Of a stretch of DNA of 64,000 nucleotides, positions 29,709 to 41,476 are shown one piece after another. A program made the position numbers and the translations under genes. Each line of letters opens with the position of its first letter. The first letter of the stretch is position 1. The stretch comes from Enterobacter sichuanensis (GTDB lineage: Bacteria > Pseudomonadota > Gammaproteobacteria > Enterobacterales > Enterobacteriaceae): positions 1 through 64,000 of the forward strand of contig NZ_POVL01000011.1 in assembly GCF_002939185.1 (NCBI RefSeq), read 5' to 3'. The notes under the pieces are model-generated. The model was not told the origin of the DNA. It did no database searches and saw nothing but the letters and a program-made list of their open reading frames with translations.

Positions 29709-29871
29709 CCTAATGATTCACTACGCGTAAAGCGAGAGAGGGAACGCTGTTTTACACATTCCTTACATTCAAATTTCCTGATGATGATCTTCACGCTTAT
29801 CAGCGTTCATCCTGGCCCGATTGCGCGTAATGTAGCACCATTAAATTGACACCTTCTGTAAGGATATCACC

Positions 29872-30660
29872 ATGACTACTTCCCGTATGCCAGCCCTGTT
29901 TTTAGGCCACGGTAGCCCCATGAACGTGCTGGAAGATAACGTCTATACCCGCGCATGGCATCATCTGGGCGAAACGTTGCCGCGTCCAAAAGCGATTGTG
30001 GTGGTGTCTGCACACTGGTTTACCCGTGGGACGGGCGTGACCGCCATGGAAACGCCAAAAACCATTCATGATTTCGGTGGCTTCCCGCAGGCGCTGTATG
30101 ACACACATTATCCGGCCCCCGGCTCGCCTGAGCTGGCACAGAAGCTGGTTGATTTGCTGGCACCTGTCCCGGTCGCGCTGGATAAAGAAGCCTGGGGCTT
30201 TGACCATGGCTCGTGGGGTGTGCTGATCAAAATGTACCCTGATGCGGATATCCCGATGGTGCAGCTGAGCATCGACAGCACCAAACCGGCCGCCTGGCAC
30301 ATGGAGATGGGGCGCAAGCTGGCTTCGCTTCGTGATGAAGGCATCATGCTGGTGGCGAGCGGCAACGTGGTGCATAACCTTCGCACGGCACGCTGGCACG
30401 GTGAAAATACCCCGTACCCGTGGGCAACATCGTTTAACGACTTTGTAAAAGCGAACCTGTCCTGGCAGGGCCCGGTGGAGGAGCATCCGCTGGTGAACTA
30501 TCTGGATCACGAGGGCGGTTCGCTCTCTAACCCGACGCCGGAGCATTTCCTGCCGCTGCTGTACGTTCTTGGCGCATGGGATGGACAAGAGCCGATTACG
30601 ATCCCGGTCGACGGTATTGAGATGGGAAGTTTGAGTATGCTGTCGGTGCAGGTGGGGTAA
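29872..30660 (+). CDS. ygiD: 4,5-DOPA-extradiol-dioxygenase YgiD
   Basis: 262 aa of the LigB-like extradiol dioxygenase family, which opens catechol rings. Metal-site His residues appear in LGHGSPMN (H13), SAHWF (H48), FDHGSWG and SGNVVHNL. E. coli YgiD cleaves L-DOPA in vitro; the natural substrate is unknown. AAGGATATCACC precedes the ATG. A BIME follows the gene, which converges with ygiC. Confidence 0.93.
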   Translation: MTTSRMPALFLGHGSPMNVLEDNVYTRAWHHLGETLPRPKAIVVVSAHWFTRGTGVTAMETPKTIHDFGGFPQALYDTHYPAPGSPELAQKLVDLLAPVPVALDKEAWGFDHGSWGVLIKMYPDADIPMVQLSIDSTKPAAWHMEMGRKLASLRDEGIMLVASGNVVHNLRTARWHGENTPYPWATSFNDFVKANLSWQGPVEEHPLVNYLDHEGGSLSNPTPEHFLPLLYVLGAWDGQEPITIPVDGIEMGSLSMLSVQVG

Positions 30661-30667
30661 AAAACAT

Positions 30668-30738
30668 GCCGGGTGGCGGCTTCGCCTTACCCGGCCTACA
30701 TATCGAGCGTAGGCCCGGTAAGCGTAGCGCCACCGGGC
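30668..30738. repeat. BIME (paired REP elements) between ygiD and ygiC
   Basis: Two REP palindromes, 30668-30695 and 30713-30738, in opposite orientation. The second comes right before the ygiC stop. Typical for the space between convergent genes. Confidence 0.85.
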
Positions 30739-30743
30739 GAGCC

Positions 30744-31904
30744 TTATTCGACGAAGATGTGCGGATAAAACCGTGACAGATCCTGCGTGATCAGCGCGCG
30801 ATCTTCGCGGATGCCAATTCCGGCAGGTTGATCGTTGATGAGCCAGCTGCCAATCAGCGTATAACTGTCGCCAAATTTCGGCAGTTGATAGAATTCCTGG
30901 ACGATCATCCCTTCTTCGCCGTAAGGCCCTTCAACCGCTTCCAGCGTTTTACCGTTTTCAATAATGGAGACGTTTGCCCCCTCGCGAGAGAAGATAGGCT
31001 TCACGACATATTTTTCCATTTGCGGGTAATCATCTTCCGCAAAATAGGCCGGCAGCAGGTTCGGGTGGTTCGGGAACATCTCCCACAGCATCGGCAGCAG
31101 GGCCTTGTTGGAGATAATGCTCTTCCAGGCCGGTTCCAGCCAGCGTACGCCCGCATCTTCCAGCTTGGTGGAGAACATCTCACGCAGCATGTATTCCCAC
31201 GGGTAGAGTTTGAACAGGTTACTGATCACCTGGTCCTGCATGTCGGTAAACTGGCCTTTCTCACCCAGGCCGATATCCTCGATATAGAGGAACTCGGTCG
31301 CCACTTCCGCTTCGGCCGCACAGTCCTGCAGATACTGAACCGTGCCACGGTCTTCTTCCGTGTCGCGGCAGCATGCGAGATGCAGCAGGTTGAAGCCATG
31401 CTGTTCACGCAGCTCGGCAAAACGCTCGATCAGCTTTTCCTGCAGGCTGTTGAACTGGTCGCTGCCTTCCGGCAGGTTTCCGGCGTTCATCTGGTCTTCC
31501 AGCCAAATCCACTGGAAGAACGCCGCTTCGTACAGGGAGGTCGGCGTATCGGCGTTGTTTTCCAGCAGCTTAGGTTCACCCACGCCGTCCCATGCCAGAT
31601 CAAGACGAGAGTAAAGCGAAGGCTGATTCGTTTTCCACGACTGACGTACAAAGCCCCAGGTGTGCTTTGGAATGCGGAACTTTGTCATCAGCGCGTCGCT
31701 GTCGATAACCTTTTCCACGACCTTCAGGCACATCTGGTGCAGCTCGGCCGTCACCGCTTCCAGTTTTTCAACCTGGGCCAGCGACAGCCTGTAATAGGCG
31801 TCTTCACACCAGTATGGCTCACCGTACATGGTGTGGAAGTTAAAACCGTATTCGGTGGCTTTTTCGCGCCAGTCCGGGCGCTCGGTAATACTGACTCGTT
31901 CCAT
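30744..31904 (-). CDS. ygiC: ATP-grasp glutathionylspermidine-synthase-like protein YgiC
   Basis: 386 aa, family of the GSP synthase C-terminal domain. Motifs include [37 protein letters not shown] and [15 protein letters not shown], the last being part of the ATP-grasp pocket. It lacks the amidase domain of Gss, so it is a stand-alone ligase-like protein of unknown substrate. It starts 2 bp after ygiB and forms the tolC-ygiB-ygiC arrangement of E. coli. Confidence 0.93.
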   Translation of the reverse strand: MERVSITERPDWREKATEYGFNFHTMYGEPYWCEDAYYRLSLAQVEKLEAVTAELHQMCLKVVEKVIDSDALMTKFRIPKHTWGFVRQSWKTNQPSLYSRLDLAWDGVGEPKLLENNADTPTSLYEAAFFQWIWLEDQMNAGNLPEGSDQFNSLQEKLIERFAELREQHGFNLLHLACCRDTEEDRGTVQYLQDCAAEAEVATEFLYIEDIGLGEKGQFTDMQDQVISNLFKLYPWEYMLREMFSTKLEDAGVRWLEPAWKSIISNKALLPMLWEMFPNHPNLLPAYFAEDDYPQMEKYVVKPIFSREGANVSIIENGKTLEAVEGPYGEEGMIVQEFYQLPKFGDSYTLIGSWLINDQPAGIGIREDRALITQDLSRFYPHIFVE

Positions 31905-31906
31905 GA

Positions 31907-32572
31907 TCAGCCGCCCATTGAGCGAGAAGAGGTACCTGTCGCGCTACGCTGCATGCTGGTCTGTTTCGCCACAGACTCACCAAACCCGCCGCGGGTGATG
32001 GTGCTGGTGGTAGCCGGTTTCGGTGCCATTGCCGTTTTCGGTACGGTCACGGTGCGGCCCGGGGTGGCTGCGCCGTAGCCTTTACCGCTGGCATCGGTGT
32101 ATTGGCCGTATGCCGGGCTGGCCGGATTTTTCGAGCTAAACAGCGGCTGCTGCTGATAACCCGCACCGCCACCCATCAGGCGGCCCATCATGTAGCCAGC
32201 CATCAGCGGCATCCAGAAGCTGCCGCTGGACTGCGCCTGCGCCTGATTTTCTGGCGCCGTGCCCGCCTGAGCAGGCGTCTGCTGGCACTGACCTTCACCG
32301 AATTCGGCCACGCAGTCTTCGCGTGAGGCATATTTCGGCGCGGTACGTTCCGCTTCTTTCAGGGCATTGGTGTAGGCCGTCTTACATTCGGCGGCTTTAC
32401 CGGTTGCCGCAGAGCAGTCGTCTGCGTTTTGATACAGCGAAACCGTTTCGTCGTTTTTCTCACAGCCTGCCAGCATAAAGACAGCGGTGACCGCCAGCGC
32501 AACAGGGGTGAGATGACGGGCGTTCCAGCTTTTGCGGAACGACGCGTGATTAATGGATTTTGTCCGTTTCAT
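31907..32572 (-). CDS. ygiB: DUF1190 lipoprotein-like YgiB
   Basis: 221 aa. A basic start followed by [15 protein letters not shown] gives a lipobox with Cys36. The mature part has Cys pairs ([25 protein letters not shown]) and then a Gly/Gln/Ser-rich low-complexity region ([17 protein letters not shown]) to the end. Function unknown. Co-transcribed with ygiC and next to tolC, so possibly linked to the envelope. Confidence 0.92.
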   Translation of the reverse strand: MKRTKSINHASFRKSWNARHLTPVALAVTAVFMLAGCEKNDETVSLYQNADDCSAATGKAAECKTAYTNALKEAERTAPKYASREDCVAEFGEGQCQQTPAQAGTAPENQAQAQSSGSFWMPLMAGYMMGRLMGGGAGYQQQPLFSSKNPASPAYGQYTDASGKGYGAATPGRTVTVPKTAMAPKPATTSTITRGGFGESVAKQTSMQRSATGTSSRSMGG

Positions 32573-32695
32573 GTTTGTCTTCCAGGACCCAGTGGTAATA
32601 ACGCTCAGGATAGAGGATGAGTGGTTGAAAATGAAGCGAAGAGGGGCGGAATCAGGGGGATCTTTACGTTGGCTTACGTTCGGGCGTGATTTTGC

Positions 32696-32761
32696 GCCGG
32701 GTGGCGCTGCGCTGACCCGGCCTACGATTCAGTAGGCCCGATAAGCGAAGCGCCATCGGGC
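32696..32761. repeat. BIME between tolC and ygiB
   Basis: REP 32696-32721 and an inverted REP 32736-32761, just behind the tolC stop codon. It may stabilise the tolC mRNA 3' end. Confidence 0.85.
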
Positions 32762-32766
32762 AATGC

Positions 32767-34254
32767 TTAGTTACGGAACGGATTATTGCCTTTGCTGGCG
32801 GACGTCGTGGTACGCGCAGCGGCTGGCTGTGCAGCAGGCGCGCTGCTGTCAGCGTTGAAGTTATCAACTGCGGCTACCTGCTCCGGGTTCTCCGGTGCAA
32901 CACTGTCCGGAGAAGTTGAGACCGGTTTGCCCAGCGCGCTGTTCAGCATCTGCAGATCCTGCTCGTTCAGCGTACCCAGAGCCTGTTTGATGTTCAGCTG
33001 GTTAATCAGGTACTGGTAACGAGCGCTGGAGAGCTGCTGTTTGGCGTTGTACAGCGTGGTGGTCGCGTCCAGCACGTCAACGATAGTACGTGTACCGACG
33101 GAGTAACCCGCTTCCATCGCATCCAGGGAGCTCTGTGCAGACACCACGGCCTGTTTATAGGCGTTGATGCTGCTGATCGACGCGTTCACGTTGTTGAAGG
33201 AAGAACGCACGGTCTGCACCACGTTGCGGTGCGCGCTTTCCAGCTGCTCGCTCGCGCCCACAAAGTTGTACTGCGCCTGTTTCACCTGAGAGTTGACCTG
33301 ACCGCCCTGATACAGCGGCAGGGAGAAGCTCAGGCCAACCTGGTTCTCTCCATTATTTTTATCGTCATACGCTGAAGCGCTGGCTCCGTGGGTTTTGGAA
33401 CCGCTATAGCTGGTATCCGATACACCGGTAGACGCGGTCAGGCTCAGGGTTGGCAGGTGGCCGTCCTGTGCCTGACGAATCTGCTCGCGGGCAAGGTCCT
33501 GGCTCAGACGCGCCTGCAGCAACGTCAGGTTGCGGTTTTCCGCCTCTTTCAGCAGGGCGTTAACCGCCTGCGGTTTGTCCGTTTTGAAGTTGTCCACGTT
33601 CAGGGAGGCCAGTTCCGGATAGTAATTCCCGGTGACCTGACGCAGGGATTCCAGCGCGTTATCGAGGTTGTTACGCGCGGTCACTTCGTTAGCCAGCACG
33701 GTGTCGTACTGTGAACGGGCGTTCTGCACGTCGGTGATCGCCACCAGACCCACGTTGAAACGCTGGGTGGTTTGATCTAACTGGCGGTAAATGGCCTGTT
33801 TCTGCGCTTCGGTGTAGGAGAGCGCGTCGATCGCGCTCAGCACGTTAAAGTAAGCTGTGGCCGTGTTCAGGATCAGCGTTTGCTGGTCGGTCTGATAGGT
33901 CACATCCTGAATGCCCGCGCTCTTTTCCTGCAGGCTCAGGGCGCGCCATTTGGACATATCAAACAGCGTTTGTGTCAATTGCAGTGAGGCGCTGGTAGCA
34001 TTGGAGTTAACGCCGTTAGCGTCGCGGAAACCGTTGCTGTAGGTATAATCTGCACCTAAGCCTAACTGCGGCAGCAGTGGGCTACGTGCTTCGTTAATCT
34101 TTTCAAACGCAGCATCACGATCGGCCGCTGATTTACGTAAATCAGGGTTGCCCAGACGTGCCTGCTGGTAGACCTGTAACAGGTTTTCCGCCTGGCTCAT
34201 TGCACTGAAGCCCGTCAGGCTCAGGCCGATAAGGATGGGGAGCAATTTCTTCAT
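32767..34254 (-). CDS. tolC: Outer membrane efflux channel TolC
   Basis: 495 aa. It is the outer-membrane exit duct for AcrAB, MacAB, EmrAB and type I secretion. Signal peptide MKKLLPILIGLSLTGFSAMSQA; the mature part shows the internal duplication of the family with NARSQYDTVLANEVTARNNLDNALESLRQVTG and the second-half VLDATTTLYNAKQQLSSARYQYL. ATG at 34254 is chosen since AAGGA lies six bases before it, while an ATG two codons earlier touches the SD. A mar/sox/rob box lies upstream at 34339. Confidence 0.98.
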   Translation of the reverse strand: MKKLLPILIGLSLTGFSAMSQAENLLQVYQQARLGNPDLRKSAADRDAAFEKINEARSPLLPQLGLGADYTYSNGFRDANGVNSNATSASLQLTQTLFDMSKWRALSLQEKSAGIQDVTYQTDQQTLILNTATAYFNVLSAIDALSYTEAQKQAIYRQLDQTTQRFNVGLVAITDVQNARSQYDTVLANEVTARNNLDNALESLRQVTGNYYPELASLNVDNFKTDKPQAVNALLKEAENRNLTLLQARLSQDLAREQIRQAQDGHLPTLSLTASTGVSDTSYSGSKTHGASASAYDDKNNGENQVGLSFSLPLYQGGQVNSQVKQAQYNFVGASEQLESAHRNVVQTVRSSFNNVNASISSINAYKQAVVSAQSSLDAMEAGYSVGTRTIVDVLDATTTLYNAKQQLSSARYQYLINQLNIKQALGTLNEQDLQMLNSALGKPVSTSPDSVAPENPEQVAAVDNFNADSSAPAAQPAAARTTTSASKGNNPFRN

Positions 34255-34338
34255 TTGCATTCCTTGTTGTGAAGCAGTATTAGCGCTGATCTAATTAAAA
34301 AATAATTGCCGATTCTAACAGAATCATCCACACCAAAA

Positions 34339-34357
34339 GGTTGGCGTTACGTGCCAT
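34339..34357 (-). promoter_or_regulatory. mar/sox/rob box upstream of tolC
   Basis: On the minus strand ATGGCACGTAACGCCAACC fits the marbox consensus AYNGCACNNWNNRYYAAAY with one mismatch. It lies about 85 bases before the tolC start codon. E. coli tolC is induced by MarA, SoxS and Rob through a similar box. Confidence 0.8.
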
Positions 34358-34458
34358 CTGGCGGTAATTTGCACCAATCTACCATAGAGCCTTACAAACG
34401 GCAGCCAAACAGCCTTGAAATTCATCATTTCATCACTATTGCTACCAGGACCCGACTC

Positions 34459-35091
34459 ATGCAAAAACCAGAAAAGTTGCCCGTGACATTCGCCAAAAAC
34501 GATGTAGAAATTATTGCACGAGAAACGCTTTATAGCGGTTTTTTTTCGATGGAACTTTACCGTTTCCGGCATCGCCTGTTTAACGGTGAAATGAGCGGCG
34601 AAATTCGACGCGAAATTTTTGAGCGCGGCCATGCGGCAGTCTTGCTACCCTTTGACCCAGTGCGTGACGAAGTTGTACTGGTGGAGCAGATCCGCATCGC
34701 CGCTTATGACGTCAGTGAAAGCCCGTGGCTGCTGGAAATGGTGGCCGGGATGATCGAAGAAGGTGAGTCGGTCGAGGACGTCGCCCGGCGCGAGGCGCTG
34801 GAAGAGGCGGGGCTGGTGGTGGGCCGCACCAAACCGGTGTTGAGCTATCTGGCAAGCCCGGGGGGCACCAGCGAGCGCTTGTCCATTATGGTTGGCGAAG
34901 TGGACGCCACGACGGCGGAAGGGATCCACGGTCTGGCAGATGAAAACGAAGATATTCGGGTTCATGTGGTGAGCCGGGAACAGGCTTATCAGTGGGTAGA
35001 AGAGGGGAAAATCGACAACGCAGCGTCTGTCATCGCCCTGCAATGGCTACAGCTGCATTATCAGACATTACGAAACGAGTGGAAAAAATGA
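34459..35091 (+). CDS. nudF: ADP-ribose diphosphatase (Nudix)
   Basis: 210 aa. It splits ADP-ribose to AMP and ribose-5-phosphate. The complete Nudix box is [23 protein letters not shown] (GX5EX7REUXEEXGU). The start at ATG 34459 ([11 protein letters not shown]) matches relatives; the frame extends 51 codons upstream into the tolC control region without support. First gene of nudF-yqiB-cpdA-yqiA-parE. Its TGA overlaps the yqiB ATG as ATGA. Confidence 0.96.
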   Translation: MQKPEKLPVTFAKNDVEIIARETLYSGFFSMELYRFRHRLFNGEMSGEIRREIFERGHAAVLLPFDPVRDEVVLVEQIRIAAYDVSESPWLLEMVAGMIEEGESVEDVARREALEEAGLVVGRTKPVLSYLASPGGTSERLSIMVGEVDATTAEGIHGLADENEDIRVHVVSREQAYQWVEEGKIDNAASVIALQWLQLHYQTLRNEWKK

Positions 35092-35510
35092 AGCGCTATA
35101 CGCCTGACTTCCCAGAAATGATGCGCCTGTGCGAAACCAATTTCGCACAATTGCGCCGCCTGCTGCCGAGAAACGACGCACCCGGCGAAACGGTAAGCTA
35201 TCAGGTGAGCAATGCGCAGTATCGGTTAACGATAACAGAATCAACGCGCTACACTACGCTGGTGGAGATTGAGCAAACGGCCCCCAGCATCAGTTACTGG
35301 AGCCTGCCGTCGATGACGGTGCGCCTCTATCACGACGCGATGGTCGCTGAAGTGTGTTCAAGTCAGCAGATCTTTCGCTTCAAGGCGCGGTATGATTATC
35401 CGAATAAAAAGTTGCATCAACGCGACGAAAAGCATCAAATTAACCAGTTTTTAGCCGACTGGCTAAGGTATTGTTTAGCACATGGAGCAATGGCGATTCC
35501 GGTTTGTTAG
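35088..35510 (+). CDS. yqiB: DUF1249 protein YqiB
   Basis: 140 aa, starting [19 protein letters not shown], the conserved opening of DUF1249. Other conserved parts are [24 protein letters not shown] and [18 protein letters not shown]. Cytoplasmic, function unknown. Start overlaps the nudF stop (ATGA), indicating coupling. Confidence 0.95.
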   Translation: MKRYTPDFPEMMRLCETNFAQLRRLLPRNDAPGETVSYQVSNAQYRLTITESTRYTTLVEIEQTAPSISYWSLPSMTVRLYHDAMVAEVCSSQQIFRFKARYDYPNKKLHQRDEKHQINQFLADWLRYCLAHGAMAIPVC

Positions 35511-35537
35511 CGTCATAAACCTACCTAAGGACACCAT

Positions 35538-36365
35538 TTGGAAAGCCTGTTGAACCTGACTGTTGCTGGTGGGGCGCCAGTCAGGATATTACAAATCACC
35601 GATACCCACCTTTTTGCCGAAAAGCATGAGACGCTGCTGGGGGTCAATACCTGGGAGAGTTATCAGGCGGTACTTAGCGCCATTCACGCTGAAAATCGTG
35701 CATGCGATCTGATTGTCGCAACCGGCGATCTGGCGCAGGATCAATCCTCCGCGGCCTACCAGCATTTCGCTGAAGGCATCGCGAGCTTTAGCGTGCCTTG
35801 CGTCTGGCTGCCTGGAAACCATGATTTCCAGCCGGCGATGTACAGTTCTCTTCAGGATGCGGGCATTTCTCCGGCGAAATGTGTTTTTGCGGGTGAACAG
35901 TGGCAGATCCTGCTGCTGGACAGCCAGGTATTCGGCGTTCCGCACGGTGAGTTAAGCGAGTTTCAACTCGACTGGCTGGAGACCAAACTGGCTGCTGAGC
36001 CTGAACGTCATACGCTGCTGTTGCTTCATCATCATCCTCTGCCGGCGGGGTGCAGCTGGCTCGATCAACACAGCCTGCGCAACTCTGCGGCGCTGGATCA
36101 CGTACTGGCGAAGTTCCCGCGGGTAAAAAACCTGCTGTGCGGACATATTCATCAGGAACAGGATCTCGACTGGAATGGACGCCGTATGCTGGCGACGCCG
36201 TCGACCTGCGTGCAGTTTAAACCGCACTGCGCCAACTTTACGCTGGATACCATCGCACCAGGCTGGCGCTGGCTGGACCTGCATGCCGATGGCACGCTGA
36301 CCACGGAAGTCTGTCGTCTGACCGGCGCAAAATTCCGCCCGGATACCGCTTCTGAAGGCTACTGA
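35538..36365 (+). CDS. cpdA: 3',5'-cyclic-AMP phosphodiesterase
   Basis: 275 aa, class III cAMP phosphodiesterase of the metallophosphatase fold. Metal-site motifs: [33 protein letters not shown] and CGHIHQE, all complete. A TTG start at 35538 (CTAAGGACACCATTTGG) is used as the protein then opens MESLLNL, like relatives. Its stop overlaps the yqiA start (TGATG). Confidence 0.95.
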   Translation: MESLLNLTVAGGAPVRILQITDTHLFAEKHETLLGVNTWESYQAVLSAIHAENRACDLIVATGDLAQDQSSAAYQHFAEGIASFSVPCVWLPGNHDFQPAMYSSLQDAGISPAKCVFAGEQWQILLLDSQVFGVPHGELSEFQLDWLETKLAAEPERHTLLLLHHHPLPAGCSWLDQHSLRNSAALDHVLAKFPRVKNLLCGHIHQEQDLDWNGRRMLATPSTCVQFKPHCANFTLDTIAPGWRWLDLHADGTLTTEVCRLTGAKFRPDTASEGY

Positions 36366-36946
36366 TGTCTACGCTCCTTTATCTGCACGGATTCAACAGC
36401 TCGCCGCGCTCCGCAAAAGCGACACAGTTTCGCCACTGGCTGAGCGAGCATCACCCCGACGTTGAGATGATCATCCCGCAGCTGCCGCCCTATCCTGCGG
36501 AGGCCGCGGAGATGCTGGAATCTATTGTGCTCGAACACGGCGGCGAGTCATTCGGTGTGGTCGGCTCATCGCTGGGCGGGTACTACGCCACCTGGCTGTC
36601 GCAATGCTTCATGCTGCCGGCCGTTGTGGTCAATCCGGCGGTACGGCCATTTGAGCTGCTGCGGGACTTTCTTGGTGAAAACGAGAACCCCTACACAGGC
36701 CAGCAATATGTGCTAGAGTCACGCCATATTTACGATCTCAAAGTTATGCAGGTCGACCCGCTTGAAGCGCCGGATCTCATCTGGCTGCTGCAACAGACGG
36801 GAGATGAAGTGCTGGATTACCGCCAGGCAGTGGCGTATTACGCATCCTGCCGCCAGACTATAGAAGAGGGCGGAAATCATGCTTTCACGGGCTTTGAGAA
36901 TCATTTCACCCAGATTGTCGATTTTCTTGGACTGCACAGCCACTGA
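36365..36946 (+). CDS. yqiA: Esterase YqiA (alpha/beta hydrolase)
   Basis: 193 aa. The oxyanion region [13 protein letters not shown] is at the N terminus, the nucleophile elbow is [11 protein letters not shown], and the C-terminal His lies in [14 protein letters not shown]. coli YqiA hydrolyses short acyl esters. Placed between cpdA and parE; the three genes are probably one transcript. Confidence 0.94.
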   Translation: MSTLLYLHGFNSSPRSAKATQFRHWLSEHHPDVEMIIPQLPPYPAEAAEMLESIVLEHGGESFGVVGSSLGGYYATWLSQCFMLPAVVVNPAVRPFELLRDFLGENENPYTGQQYVLESRHIYDLKVMQVDPLEAPDLIWLLQQTGDEVLDYRQAVAYYASCRQTIEEGGNHAFTGFENHFTQIVDFLGLHSH

Positions 36947-36971
36947 CAATCAATGCGAATTGCTAGTTTAA

Positions 36972-38903
<1,932 letters not shown>

Positions 38904-38914
38904 ATGGATCGTAG

Positions 38915-38947
38915 GCCCGGTAAGCATTAGCGCCACCGGGCTTTTTT
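38915..38947. terminator. REP palindrome with T-run behind parE
   Basis: GCCCGGT and ACCGGGC ends of a REP palindrome (38915-38941) are followed by TTTTTT, so the REP may double as an intrinsic terminator for parE. It lies between parE and the convergent receptor gene. Confidence 0.6.
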
Positions 38948-38950
38948 ACA

Positions 38951-41092
38951 TCAAAACTCCATCTTCACCGTAAACTGCACTTCGCGCGGGTCGCCTATCT
39001 GGTTACCCAGATTGTTGGTGGCGATAGACGAGGTGTAGTAGGTCTTATCAAACAGATTTTTGACGTTCACCTGCAGCGTCACCGGATACTGCAGCTTTAT
39101 CTTATACGCCGCAAACGCATCCGCCACGAAATAGCCCGGCAGATAATAATCTGCTCCGTTGGTTGCGGAACGACGGCTCACGCCATGCCCGCCGCCGCCC
39201 AGCGTCAGGGTATTCCCGGCAAACGCATTGTGAATATCGTAGGTCAGGAACAGGGAGCCGGTATGGCGCGGCACGTTCGGCAGCGGTTTGCCCGCATAGT
39301 CCGGATCTTCCAGCACTTTCGCGTCGGTATAGCCATAGCTGGCGATGATATTGGTGTTCTCGGTCAGCGACCCGGCAAGATCCACCTCCACGCCCTGAGA
39401 GCGCACGCGTCCCGCGGTTTTGGCGATGGTTTCCCCGCCAATGCTCTCGGTGTACAGCACGTTGCGCTTGTGAATATCAAACAGCGCGATATTGGCGGTA
39501 ATCCCGTCGAACAGATCGAATTTTGCACCCACTTCATAGGCATTCGACGTTTCCGGCGGCAGGTCACCGATATAGCTCGCAATCGACGACTGCGGCATAA
39601 ACGTTTGTGAGTAGTTGGCAAACAGCGAGACGGATGGCGTGAGCTTGTAAACCAGCCCCAGCTTTGGCGTCCACTGCTCGTCGCGGCTGTCGGTGTTGAC
39701 GTTGAACGGACGACCTTTGCCTGCGTACTGGGTGTAATACTGGTAGCGCATGCCTGCTACGGCGATCCAGTTGTCGGTCAGGTACAGGGCATCCTGCGCG
39801 TAGGCCGAGTAGCTCTCCTGCTTGAGCGTCTGGTCGCTGTCGGACGCCGACACGGTGGTGCATTTGCCGAGGTTGCCATACGTCGGGTGGTAGATGTTGA
39901 AATCTTTCACGTTTTTACAGCGCATCATGTCCGTGCGCAGCAGATCGTAATTTTCATACGACACGCCGGTCAGGATCTCATTGTAAAAACCGGCAATATC
40001 CACATTCCCCTGAAGGTCTGCACGGGTGCTGTGCATGCGCTGGGTCGAGCCCTGGGTGGCATCCACGCGGCGGGTCAGGTTGCCGGTTTTTGAATCATAG
40101 GCCATCACGCGGGCCTGATTATCGCTGTATTTATCCTGACTGTAGCTGTAGTCGAACTTTGCGGTCCACTGGCTGTTGAGACGATATTCCGCGTTGAGCT
40201 GGGCGAGGTCCGACTGCCCGTCAGTGATATTAAACGGCTCGTCAAAGCGGGTTTTACGATCCACGTTTACCGGCTGTTTGGTGTTGAGATCGAAGATCGT
40301 CCCGCGATCGAACGGCGTCTTATAGTCGCGATGGGAATAGAGCAAGGTCACGGTGGCATCGTCACCAAACCAGGTGAGCGACGGAGCGATAAAGGTGCTG
40401 CGTTCGTTACCAAAATTACGCCAGTAATCCTCGTCCTGATATTCCCCTGTGAGGCGATACGCCAGCCGCGTGCCGTCAATCGGGCCGGTGACGTCAACCT
40501 GTCCGGTGCCGCCGCCAAAGCTGGAAGAGGTGGCAGAAATCGACCCGCCGAAGGTCTTCTCCGGGCGTTTGGTGACCACGTTAATCAGGCCGCCGGGATC
40601 GAGAATGCCATAAAGCGTTGAGGCCGGGCCTTTCAGCACTTCCACGCGCTCGGTTGCGGCATTGAAGCTGCGTGGCAGCACGGTGCGCAGACCGTTGGTC
40701 ATGACCGAGCCGTCGCGGTTCGCGCCAAACCCGCGGCGTACAAACGCATCCTGCGTGCCGCCCAGCGTGTTGGTCTGCACCACGTTGCTGACGTTGTAGA
40801 GCGCTTCATCCAGCGTGGTGGCGTGTTGATCCTGGAGCACCTTATCGCTGACGGTATTCACCACCTGCGGGATATCCAGCATCGGCATGTTGGTTAGCGT
40901 GGCGGTGGAGGTATTCAGCGGCTGATAGCCATTGGTGGCCTCCGCCGTCGTATTTGGATCGGCGGTGACGGTCAGCGTTTCGCCGTCTTTAGCCGTGGTG
41001 GTGTCTGCTGCCTGCACCAGCGGCGCCATAAACAGCAGTGAAAAGAGCGCGCGCCCTTTTACCCCAGAGAGTGAAGGTGTGAACGTAGCCAT
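38951..41092 (-). CDS. TonB-dependent siderophore receptor
   Basis: 713 aa from ATG 41092. Signal peptide MATFTPSLSGVKGRALFSLLFMAPLVQA, a TonB-box-like ETLTVTA just after it, a plug domain (about 50-165, with VLQDQHATTLDEALYNV and VLKGPASTLYG), then a 22-strand barrel ending in Phe (VKMEF) for assembly. The DPGGLINVVTKRPE motif is typical of receptors for hydroxamate and related ferric siderophores; the ligand is unknown. A frame extension to an ATG at 41152 has a better ribosome site (AAGGGG) but would give a 48-residue leader; the start is uncertain. Divergent from an iron-type ABC transporter; a Fur-like box lies between. Confidence 0.9.
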   Translation of the reverse strand: MATFTPSLSGVKGRALFSLLFMAPLVQAADTTTAKDGETLTVTADPNTTAEATNGYQPLNTSTATLTNMPMLDIPQVVNTVSDKVLQDQHATTLDEALYNVSNVVQTNTLGGTQDAFVRRGFGANRDGSVMTNGLRTVLPRSFNAATERVEVLKGPASTLYGILDPGGLINVVTKRPEKTFGGSISATSSSFGGGTGQVDVTGPIDGTRLAYRLTGEYQDEDYWRNFGNERSTFIAPSLTWFGDDATVTLLYSHRDYKTPFDRGTIFDLNTKQPVNVDRKTRFDEPFNITDGQSDLAQLNAEYRLNSQWTAKFDYSYSQDKYSDNQARVMAYDSKTGNLTRRVDATQGSTQRMHSTRADLQGNVDIAGFYNEILTGVSYENYDLLRTDMMRCKNVKDFNIYHPTYGNLGKCTTVSASDSDQTLKQESYSAYAQDALYLTDNWIAVAGMRYQYYTQYAGKGRPFNVNTDSRDEQWTPKLGLVYKLTPSVSLFANYSQTFMPQSSIASYIGDLPPETSNAYEVGAKFDLFDGITANIALFDIHKRNVLYTESIGGETIAKTAGRVRSQGVEVDLAGSLTENTNIIASYGYTDAKVLEDPDYAGKPLPNVPRHTGSLFLTYDIHNAFAGNTLTLGGGGHGVSRRSATNGADYYLPGYFVADAFAAYKIKLQYPVTLQVNVKNLFDKTYYTSSIATNNLGNQIGDPREVQFTVKMEF

Positions 41093-41196
41093 TACATCTG
41101 TTATCCCAAAATATTCCGCAAAAGACGTTTCGCGGAAGAATGTGTGAGTCATTGCCCCTTACGGTCTGCCCGTTAGCCAGAACTGGCATCGGACAT

Positions 41197-41215
41197 GTAA
41201 TTGAGAATCATTCAA
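41197..41215. promoter_or_regulatory. Fur-box-like site between receptor and ABC operon
   Basis: A 19-bp stretch centred on GAGAATCATT fits about 12 of 19 Fur consensus positions, with the AATCATT core exact. Weaker than the zupT site, but located in the shared control region of a divergent iron cassette. Confidence 0.45.
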
Positions 41216-41476
41216 TCATGAGCAGATGTAGTAGTAAATGGAAAAAAGCATAAATCGACTACAGCAAGAAATAAGGCGATAAAGCGTAACGGAGACAGAG
41301 TTAATTTATTGAAAATAAAGTTGATATAAAGCTCTCAGAGCTCGCTTATTTTTCCGTTTTCCCCTGGTTTTTACAGGGTGTTTCTTCGCTTGACTACTAC
41401 AGGGCGCAGCGTCAAACTCTCAAAAGAGAATGAGTTTTATTTTTATTTATTGGCTTTTCATTACGTTGGCGTTCAC
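41216..41476. promoter_or_regulatory. Divergent control region of the iron cassette
   Basis: About 260 AT-rich bases between the Fur-like box and the probable ATPase start. It contains a perfect 13-bp palindrome AGCTCTCAGAGCT (41330-41342), a possible operator, and a second Fur-half-site-like GAGAATGAG near 41426-41434. An in-frame extension of the ATPase ORF from GTG 41378 passes through it but has no good ribosome site. Confidence 0.4.

Noticed and set aside
30668-32761. Repeated GCCGGGT/ACCCGGC blocks considered as a CRISPR array
   Set aside because: Copies are separated by whole genes, are palindromic and match the REP family. No regular spacing or cas gene is present.
41378-41476. N-terminal extension of the iron ABC ATPase as real protein
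   Set aside because: The extension has no homologue pattern or clear ribosome site and crosses the AT-rich control region; the GTG at 41477 gives a normal FecE-like N terminus, though this start is also not certain.
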